Positions 31,363-35,753 of a stretch of 35,753 nt of DNA are shown piece by piece (positions within the stretch are counted from its first letter, which is position 1; each line of letters opens with the position of its first letter). This DNA is from a virus. The notes under the pieces were generated by a model. The model saw only the letters and a program-made list of their open reading frames with translations, made no database searches and had not been told where the DNA came from. The position numbers were made by a program, and so were the translations under genes. The DNA is taken from positions 1-35,753 of IMG/VR virus record IMGVR_UViG_3300009537_000080. One strand, given 5' to 3'.

Positions 31363-32610
31363 TTATTTGCTTGAATTAGTTAAAATCTTATTTTGATTCA
31401 TTATAAATTGATTCTTTTGTCGTTCCATTATCCTACTGCTTGAGCCTGCACCATTAAATCCGTATCTAATTGCGTCCATTGGGTTAGACCATTCATGGAT
31501 TGTGTCGTCTGGTACTGGTTGGTGTAGTCCATTTCGCACATTTTGTGCCCAACAATAATTTTGGTATGCTTGGATTGTTTTTTGACTTCTACGAGTGACA
31601 CTTATTTTTTGATCCTGTACATATTGTATTCCTTGTGCTTTGCTCCCTGGGCCTTTTGTCGAAGCGACAATTTGCAAACCATATAGAGCCATCTCATCAA
31701 TACTTTTATCATCTTGCCCATCCGCTATTGTTAAGGCTTGGTCTGGTTGGCTGTTTATAATATCAGCCATCATTTTATTACTCATTCCTTTTTGATAAAA
31801 TATTTCGTCAATGATATATCCTCCGTTGTATTCATAAATTGCTTCCAAAACGCTCGGGTCTACACTATACCCAAAGTCTAGCCCATATCTCCACAATCTC
31901 GCTTCATGGGGTATCTCATCAATAATCTCCCAATCTTTATAAATTCTACCCTCTACATTATTCGGCTGTCCTAACCATTTGTGTTTGTAAAGGCCGGGTC
32001 TTTTTTCTTTATCATCTTCCATCTCTAACCTTATCGTCTCTGGCATCATTCCGTATTTAACTGCTATGTCATAGTTTACATTGATTATCAGTGTGTTTGG
32101 TCTTCCTTCTACTACCAGTCTGTCATGTATCGGGTCATTCTCTAATAGTCGGTTATAGGTATAGATAATCTGGCTGTTGTCTTCTCGGATTGTTGGTGTA
32201 AGTATTTCTAAAGAGCTTTTACTTACTGTTTGGGCTTCTTCTACCCAAGCTATATTTATACCTTCAATACTTTTTATGCTCTGTTCGTTTCTGTGTAAAC
32301 CTTTAAATATAAAGTCTGATCCGTTTATTTTGTTTATTATACTTTTGTCAGTTATTTCAAAATCGTTTAGTTGGTATTTATGTATCAAATCAGATAGTAG
32401 TTGGTGTGAGCTTTCTGCAATTGAACTCTGAAATTCACGAAAGCAAGCCACTCTCATCTTTTCCATCCTTGCTCTTACCAAAAGAACTCTCGCCACTGTG
32501 TGAGATTTCAACGAGAATCTTCCACCATAGACCGCTGCTTCTCTCCAGTCTTTATTAAATAACCTCCGAAATTCTGCTGGTATTTCAATCGTTTGTAGTT
32601 GGTTTGTCAT
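31363..32610 (-). CDS. terL: Terminase large subunit, 415 aa
   Basis: This is the packaging motor. The ATPase half has a Walker A variant GGRFSLKS (29-36) and Walker B INIAWVEEA (118-126). The nuclease half has GLDFGYSVDP (243-252, D245), TIADGQDDKS (294-303, D297) and NPMDAIRYGF near the end. The pattern matches the PBSX/terminase_3 type and points to a headful-like or related packaging mode, though this is not provable here. It overlaps the small subunit gene by 26 bases. Confidence 0.92.
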   Translation of the reverse strand: MTNQLQTIEIPAEFRRLFNKDWREAAVYGGRFSLKSHTVARVLLVRARMEKMRVACFREFQSSIAESSHQLLSDLIHKYQLNDFEITDKSIINKINGSDFIFKGLHRNEQSIKSIEGINIAWVEEAQTVSKSSLEILTPTIREDNSQIIYTYNRLLENDPIHDRLVVEGRPNTLIINVNYDIAVKYGMMPETIRLEMEDDKEKRPGLYKHKWLGQPNNVEGRIYKDWEIIDEIPHEARLWRYGLDFGYSVDPSVLEAIYEYNGGYIIDEIFYQKGMSNKMMADIINSQPDQALTIADGQDDKSIDEMALYGLQIVASTKGPGSKAQGIQYVQDQKISVTRRSQKTIQAYQNYCWAQNVRNGLHQPVPDDTIHEWSNPMDAIRYGFNGAGSSSRIMERQKNQFIMNQNKILTNSSK

Positions 32611-32851
32611 CTAAAAACTTAACTAAAACAGGACTCAAATCATCACCACGCAACTTAATATCTTTTGGTGCTGTACGCTTAACTACTTCAAGAGCTATCA
32701 TATCCTTTTGTTCCTCTGTTAGCCTTTTCCCTTTCATGTTAGCTCTAACTCGTTCCCAGCAACCACTAACAACTTCCTCTATTAGGCGTTGGTCTCTTGT
32801 TGATTTTCTTCCTCCTCCTTTGTTACCTGGATTACCATTTGGATTTGCCAT
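32585..32851 (-). CDS. terS: Terminase small subunit, 88 aa
   Basis: The N-terminus NPNGNPGNKGGGRKS is typical of small terminase subunits (GNKGGR motif), followed by a helical region with EEVVSGCWERVRANMKGK. It is shorter than most, but it overlaps terL in the standard position. It should recognise the packaging site. Confidence 0.75.
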   Translation of the reverse strand: MANPNGNPGNKGGGRKSTRDQRLIEEVVSGCWERVRANMKGKRLTEEQKDMIALEVVKRTAPKDIKLRGDDLSPVLVKFLDDKPTTND

Positions 32852-32899
32852 ACAGTTTAAACTTTTTCATTTTGCTAGGTTTAGCCAAATTTGTTTTAT

Positions 32900-33043
32900 C
32901 TATTTACTCAGCTTTTTTTGTCCCCACTCTGCTAGTTTCAAATATAATTCCTTGTTCTTCTGAGCAAGGTTAAACATTTCAATTAACAATTCTTTTGGTA
33001 AACTACTTTTTATTTCTATTCCCATCCAAAATATTAAATTCAT
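32900..33043 (-). CDS. Small hypothetical protein, 47 aa
   Basis: An amphipathic helical peptide (LPKELLIEMFNLAQKNKELYLKLAEW). Its ATG overlaps the stop of the upstream zinc-ribbon gene as ATGA (33040-33043), a strong packing argument. It lies immediately upstream of terS. Function unknown. Confidence 0.5.
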   Translation of the reverse strand: MNLIFWMGIEIKSSLPKELLIEMFNLAQKNKELYLKLAEWGQKKLSK

Positions 33044-33171
33044 ATAATATCTATTACTTCATGCCAAAGCTCCTCTCCACATATTGCACAATACCAGTAT
33101 CTGATTACGATTCCATCTTCCTCATCGTCAACAATGTCATTCTTGCTAGTGTCACAATCTAGACAATACAT
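33040..33171 (-). CDS. Small zinc-ribbon protein, 43 aa
   Basis: CLDC (3-6) and CAIC (28-31) flank an acidic loop (DDEEDG), forming a minimal zinc ribbon. It starts with the UAAUAUG junction and ends with an ATGA overlap, so it is coupled on both sides. Unlike the ribbons further right, it has no Shine-Dalgarno site. Confidence 0.58.
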   Translation of the reverse strand: MYCLDCDTSKNDIVDDEEDGIVIRYWYCAICGEELWHEVIDII

Positions 33172-33172
33172 A

Positions 33173-33397
33173 TTACGGAAAAAACCATTTCATTATTCTT
33201 TTAAAAGTCATTTTTTTATTCATGCAGTGATAGCACCTACCTTCTTTTAACCAGGTAATCTGGAAGGTCTTGTCACAAATTACACAGTTGTTTGATATAT
33301 ACTTATTAAGGCAAACATGACACCGGAGGGGTTTAGATCCTCGGATGGTTCTATCAGGTATTTCCACTTCGCAATCTATGCAAATGTTTTTACCCAT
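33173..33397 (-). CDS. Four-knuckle zinc protein, 74 aa
   Basis: Four CxxC pairs (CIDC 6-9, CHVC 26-29, CVIC 38-41, CYHC 55-58) suggest two zinc sites, with a basic C-terminus (KKMTFKRIMKW). The internal ATG at 33397 is chosen, because the longer frame to 33499 would begin inside the terminator hairpin. Function unknown; a nucleic-acid binding role is plausible. Confidence 0.6.
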   Translation of the reverse strand: MGKNICIDCEVEIPDRTIRGSKPLRCHVCLNKYISNNCVICDKTFQITWLKEGRCYHCMNKKMTFKRIMKWFFP

Positions 33398-33486
33398 ATG
33401 GCGAGACAGTCTAGGGGGTTGCTCGCCAATAGCCACGTTGCCACAGTAATGTGTTTTAAACGGACTGAAAGTACCCCCACATAGAT

Positions 33487-33508
33487 AAAAAAACCACAAG
33501 TCATGCGG
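33487..33508 (-). terminator. Intrinsic terminator
   Basis: On the minus strand CCGCA (33508-33504) pairs with TGTGG (33498-33494, one G-U pair) around a 5-base loop and is followed by seven U (33493-33487). The wobble pair works only in the minus-strand RNA. The stem is short, so termination may be partial. Confidence 0.55.
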
Positions 33509-33547
33509 TTCGTTCAGAAAAAAGCCAGTTCTCCCTTTAATGTGGGT

Positions 33548-33576
33548 ATTTTAGCACAAAAATGTCAACAAATCAA
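33548..33576 (-). promoter_or_regulatory. Possible promoter upstream of the terminator
   Basis: TTGATT (33576-33571), a 17-base spacer and TAAAAT (33553-33548) place a start near 33541. Only about 50 bases separate it from the terminator, so it would give a very short RNA or, with read-through, the packaging operon. Confidence 0.4.
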
Positions 33577-33610
33577 TGTACACTAATCTTGGCTAGATTA
33601 AGCGATAAAT

Positions 33611-33886
33611 TCAGTTATCACCCTCAGTTATCCCTAGTGTATCCCATATATGCTTACTATATTTTTTGAGTTTCTTTAGTGTTTGCTTACGATGTCGCTC
33701 TGTATCGTTATGATACTTATATCTGGCCACTGCATACTCCCACCATCCCCAGATTGGTAGACCTACTGGTTTACTCTCTCGCCTGACTCTAGCTTTGTAC
33801 ACTCTTCTAATCTCCAATCGACAGTTACGACATACAAAAAAGTGTGTTGGTTTTTGACATTCTCTACATTTTTTGAGACTAATCAT
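33611..33886 (-). CDS. Zinc-knuckle protein with basic tail, 91 aa
   Basis: CREC (7-10) and CRNC (19-22) form one knuckle set at the N-terminus. The rest is Arg/Lys-rich with an aromatic WGWWEYAVARYKYH stretch (about 47-60) and a basic helix. The build suggests a nucleic-acid binding protein. The ATG at 33886 is used; the frame continues upstream through the hairpin at 33912-33932 without support. Confidence 0.58.
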   Translation of the reverse strand: MISLKKCRECQKPTHFFVCRNCRLEIRRVYKARVRRESKPVGLPIWGWWEYAVARYKYHNDTERHRKQTLKKLKKYSKHIWDTLGITEGDN

Positions 33887-33911
33887 ACGACAAGTAATGG
33901 TTAGAATTGGT

Positions 33912-33932
33912 GGGGGTCTGATAGAGACCCCC
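33912..33932 (-). terminator. GC-rich hairpin after the right zinc-ribbon cluster
   Basis: Perfect 8-bp arms GGGGGTCT (33912-33919) and AGACCCCC (33925-33932) around a 5-base loop follow the lipoprotein stop. A weak T-run (AATTTTG) exists only on the plus strand. It resembles the hairpin closing the left cluster. Confidence 0.5.
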
Positions 33933-33941
33933 GAATTTTGT

Positions 33942-34223
33942 CTACTCCTGAACGATCTGGTTGCCGTATTTAGTGAGACATTGACGATACGCATCCTCAT
34001 CATCAGCATACAGCGACACATCACAGAAGTTCCCACTGGTGAAGGTCTGACACTTCTCCTTGTGGATAATCAGGCACGGTTTCCCCAGCTCCTTGCAGAG
34101 ATAGTTCGTTTCCAGCTCGCAGATTTTGAGTTCTTGCGTGGTCGCACAACCCCCCAAGAACAAAAGCATGACGAGCCAAGCGAACACCAAGCCACAGAGA
34201 ACCAGTCGCACAGCGTTGTTCAT
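33942..34223 (-). CDS. Cys-rich lipoprotein, 93 aa
   Basis: A signal sequence with lipobox LFLGGC (cleavage before C26) is followed by CATTQ and a domain with seven further cysteines. The start at 34223 has GGAGGAGG five bases upstream and overlaps the previous stop as ATGA. Phage lipoproteins of this kind can act at the cell surface, for example blocking superinfection; that role is only a guess. It presumably needs an envelope able to process lipoproteins. Confidence 0.68.
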   Translation of the reverse strand: MNNAVRLVLCGLVFAWLVMLLFLGGCATTQELKICELETNYLCKELGKPCLIIHKEKCQTFTSGNFCDVSLYADDEDAYRQCLTKYGNQIVQE

Positions 34224-34381
34224 CGCACCCTCCTCCGGTCGAAGCTGTACGTCTTCGTGCACTTCGTGCAGATGATGATGACAGCCACGGGACCGATATA
34301 GATGTTGTGTGCGATCAAGGCTTTGCACCTTGGGCAATTCAGCTTGTGCTGAATGACCGCTCCGATGTCTACGCTCCTCAT
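34220..34381 (-). CDS. Small zinc-ribbon protein, 53 aa (cluster B)
   Basis: CPRC (16-19) and CTKC (39-42) flank hydrophobic strands (ALIAHNIYIGPVAVIII). GGGAGG stands five bases before the ATG at 34381, and both ends overlap neighbours as ATGA, showing tight translational coupling. Function unknown. Confidence 0.65.
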   Translation of the reverse strand: MRSVDIGAVIQHKLNCPRCKALIAHNIYIGPVAVIIICTKCTKTYSFDRRRVR

Positions 34382-34584
34382 CCGATCCTCCCATACTTGA
34401 TGGAGTTGTAGCACTTCTGGCACACCACCATCACGTTCTCGTAGCCGACGAAGACCAACATGGACTCTCGGCTTCTGCAACTTCCGCAGATGTCCCTGAA
34501 CTGAAGAAGGACACCCTCCTCGTTCAAGATCACACCTCCTCCGAGCTTGATGGGCTTCTTGCCATCGATTTTCAGCGCTCTCAC
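34378..34584 (-). CDS. Small zinc-ribbon protein, 68 aa (cluster B)
   Basis: CGSC (33-36) and CQKC (55-58) flank strands LVFVGYENVMVV. GTG start with AAAGGAG about seven bases upstream, a leader nearly identical to that of the 1192 gene. It overlaps its upstream neighbour as GTGA and the downstream gene as ATGA. Confidence 0.65.
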   Translation of the reverse strand: MRALKIDGKKPIKLGGGVILNEEGVLLQFRDICGSCRSRESMLVFVGYENVMVVCQKCYNSIKYGRIG

Positions 34585-34763
34585 TTGTTCACTCCTTTCT
34601 GCCTACTTGGTCTCATGATGAGACTTTTTTTGTATTGAATTTCCTCTGTTGCACAAGTGTAGCACAGGCCAATTACCTCTTCGTGAGGGGCTGTACCTTC
34701 CTTCTTGATGAAGGATTTGCAGTCGGTGCAATAGACAACAACACCTTTCGACACTCCTTGCAT
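34581..34763 (-). CDS. Small zinc-ribbon protein overlapping its neighbour, 60 aa (cluster B)
   Basis: CTDC (12-15) and CYTC (34-37) form a ribbon, with a basic C-terminal tail. GGAGAGG is seven bases upstream of the ATG at 34763. The first 91 bases overlap the 3' part of the preceding ribbon gene in another frame. Both frames have proper knuckles and ribosome sites, so either both are used or one frame is a frameshifted remnant. Confidence 0.55.
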   Translation of the reverse strand: MQGVSKGVVVYCTDCKSFIKKEGTAPHEEVIGLCYTCATEEIQYKKSLIMRPSRQKGVNK

Positions 34764-34837
34764 TGTTTGACCTCTCCATCCTCCCTCACAAGTGTTACCT
34801 TGTGGCTAGTTGTTTTCTGGCAGATGTGGCAATACAT
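34673..34837 (-). CDS. Small zinc-ribbon protein, 54 aa (cluster B)
   Basis: CHIC (3-6) and CKEC (26-29) lie in the pattern CHxCQK..KV...CxxC shared with the 520-705 protein, followed by a basic, disordered tail (SSRRKVQPLTKR). GGAGG precedes the ATG at 34837 by four bases. The tail is encoded in the region overlapping the next gene, so its sequence may be constrained by that frame. Confidence 0.58.
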   Translation of the reverse strand: MYCHICQKTTSHKVTLVREDGEVKQCKECRKVLLSIAPTANPSSRRKVQPLTKR

Positions 34838-34919
34838 TTTTCCTCCAGTCCACCACACAATCTAGTTATGTGGTGAGTGGAAGTTACATTCTATACCATA
34901 CCCAGAATGTAAGACTGGG

Positions 34920-34997
34920 TTAATAATAACAATCACACTTCTCACTCGTATGACCTTGTATTTTATACCAAACTAACCAGTGTATAAATCTTTTCAT
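34920..34997 (-). CDS. Tiny peptide with CxC motif, 25 aa
   Basis: The peptide begins with a basic-aromatic segment (KRFIHWLVWYK) and ends CDCYY. It lies in the otherwise empty stretch between the lipoprotein gene and the ribbon genes, with an AT-rich start context (aatatATG). A small CCCAG/CTGGG hairpin follows its stop. Short length keeps this tentative. Confidence 0.35.
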   Translation of the reverse strand: MKRFIHWLVWYKIQGHTSEKCDCYY

Positions 34998-35065
34998 ATA
35001 TTCTCTTATTAGGGGTTAGTTATTTAGTGAAGCCCGTTGTGTCAGGTGGGCAAATCCTGTTTGAT

Positions 35066-35404
35066 CTAGAGGTCGGCTTTATCCACGAACGCATCGCAGA
35101 TTGACTTCTTTCCGTCGTAGACGATTTCCTTGAAGATGTCGCACTCCACCCTGATGATGAAGTCCTTGCAGAGGAGAAACTCCTCGAACTCTTGCGGATG
35201 TCGCACGAGGCACAGTCCATGCTCACGCAGATATTTATGGCACTGACCCTGGCCGATGTCGCCCTCGCTACAGGTTTTTACCTTGAAACAGATGTCCGAG
35301 ATGGCCATTTGGCACACGCCGTCATGGTCTGGTGGCAATGGCTCACCCTTGTAGGTGTCACAGCACCCCAGAATGAGCAGAGAGAACATGATGATCCACT
35401 TCAT
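35066..35404 (-). CDS. Cys-rich lipoprotein, 112 aa
   Basis: A hydrophobic signal (WIIMFSLLILGC) with lipobox cysteine C14 (or C15) precedes a mature part with about nine cysteines and many charged residues. The ATG at 35404 is preferred over an upstream GTG. The first codons and leader lie in the 77-bp repeat, so this is the gene onto which the left end of the window would circularise. It is similar in plan to the 33942-34223 lipoprotein but not clearly homologous. Confidence 0.62.
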   Translation of the reverse strand: MKWIIMFSLLILGCCDTYKGEPLPPDHDGVCQMAISDICFKVKTCSEGDIGQGQCHKYLREHGLCLVRHPQEFEEFLLCKDFIIRVECDIFKEIVYDGKKSICDAFVDKADL

Positions 35405-35459
35405 TTCCACACCCCTTTTCAGTTCGCCATGAGTGATGAACTGATGGAGAGGTGGGATT
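35383..35459. repeat. 77-bp exact direct repeat, right copy
   Basis: This copy is identical to bases 1-77 and covers the leader and first codons of the lipoprotein gene. Beyond it the two contexts share only short similar patches (TTATGTT). The remaining 294 bases to the window end hold the yopX fragment and would be an alternative upstream context. Confidence 0.9.
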
Positions 35460-35488
35460 TATCTTATGTTTAGTTATTGGTTAGTAAT

Positions 35489-35753
35489 TCAGGGTTTTCG
35501 TAGATGTTTTGATTCATAGATATTGCCAATGACTTCAACAAATTGTTCACTATAAACTGACTCCTCATCTCTACACCCCATATCCCATTCTGTATAATCA
35601 ACACCTAATACCCCACTGTCAGACTCTTTGACAACCGTCATCCCAAAGTCTTCTTTATTCCAAATATCAAATTCAGGGTTATCATTTGATGTTACTAAAA
35701 TGTCCCCAAAATAAATCTCTTTACCATTTTTATCTTTAAGTCCTGTGTATTGC
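35489..35753 (-). CDS. yopX: YopX family protein, C-terminal 87 residues (cut by window edge)
   Basis: The visible part opens with QYTGLKDKNGKEIYFGDIL, the signature of the YopX family, then a beta-rich core and an EVIGNIYES end. The N-terminal ~50 residues lie beyond the window. YopX proteins are widespread in phages of many hosts with unknown function. It is upstream of the 77-bp repeat and lipoprotein gene, on what may be a variant arm of the genome. Confidence 0.85.
   Translation of the reverse strand, partial: QYTGLKDKNGKEIYFGDILVTSNDNPEFDIWNKEDFGMTVVKESDSGVLGVDYTEWDMGCRDEESVYSEQFVEVIGNIYESKHLRKP

Noticed and set aside
33398-33499. N-terminal extension of the four-knuckle zinc protein
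   Set aside because: The extra ATG overlaps the U-run of the terminator at 33487-33508, and the added residues have no knuckle pattern.
1-35459. Direct terminal repeat of a linear genome
   Set aside because: The second 77-bp copy is 294 bases inside the right end, so it is not terminal. An assembly overlap on a circular map fits better.

Overview
The window looks like a nearly complete genome of a small lytic-type podovirus-like phage of a bacterium. Almost every supported gene is on the minus strand, so the functional order runs from the right end of the window to the left. The signs are a small and large terminase pair, a ~600-residue portal, a scaffold-like protein and an HK97-like coat protein, followed by a nozzle-like protein, two long internal/ejection-type proteins and lectin-like fibre proteins. 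I see no tape measure or tail tube. I see no integrase or convincing repressor. The host cannot be fixed from the sequence. Base composition is AT-rich, and nearly all structural and replication genes start without a Shine-Dalgarno sequence. This, and the style of two anchored membrane proteins, would fit a Patescibacteria/CPR or Bacteroidota host, but that is a low-confidence inference.

Layout in transcription order: (1) 35.75-33.9 kb, a cut yopX gene and an accessory cluster of tiny Cys-rich zinc-ribbon proteins and two lipoproteins, most with strong Shine-Dalgarno sites; (2) 33.9-32.9 kb, more small zinc-ribbon genes behind a promoter and a terminator; (3) 32.85-25 kb, packaging and head genes, with the coat gene split by a group I intron that carries an HNH homing endonuclease; (4) 25-11.9 kb, nozzle, glycine-rich adhesin, ejection proteins, coiled-coil fibre and three LamG/concanavalin-like fibre proteins, one with a GC-rich foreign domain; (5) 11.85-10.4 kb, a lysis cassette with a papain-like peptidase; (6) 10.4-7.0 kb, a small HTH protein, a strong promoter with a short structured RNA, a lambda-O-like initiator containing its own iterons, and a primase-helicase; (7) 7.0-2.0 kb, recombination and DNA metabolism (YqaJ exonuclease, SSB-like protein, VRR-NUC and HNH nucleases); (8) 1.9-1.2 kb, small membrane proteins and an initiator tRNA; (9) 1.2-0.3 kb, a second Shine-Dalgarno-type cluster of zinc-ribbon proteins.

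The first 77 bases recur exactly at 35383-35459. The simplest reading is a circular (or circularly permuted) genome of about 35,382 bp, with the last 294 bases being an alternative branch carrying yopX. On that circle the two zinc-ribbon clusters become one accessory region.

The most interesting observations concern translation and RNA. The coat-protein intron starts after the second codon, so the start codon itself lies in the ribozyme P1 helix and is followed at once by an in-frame stop unless the intron is removed. The phage encodes its own initiator-type tRNA-Met with the unusual base C33. At least twelve gene junctions have the identical form UAAUAUG with no Shine-Dalgarno site. Two promoters place the AUG at or next to the transcript start. 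Only the zinc-ribbon clusters use classical Shine-Dalgarno initiation.
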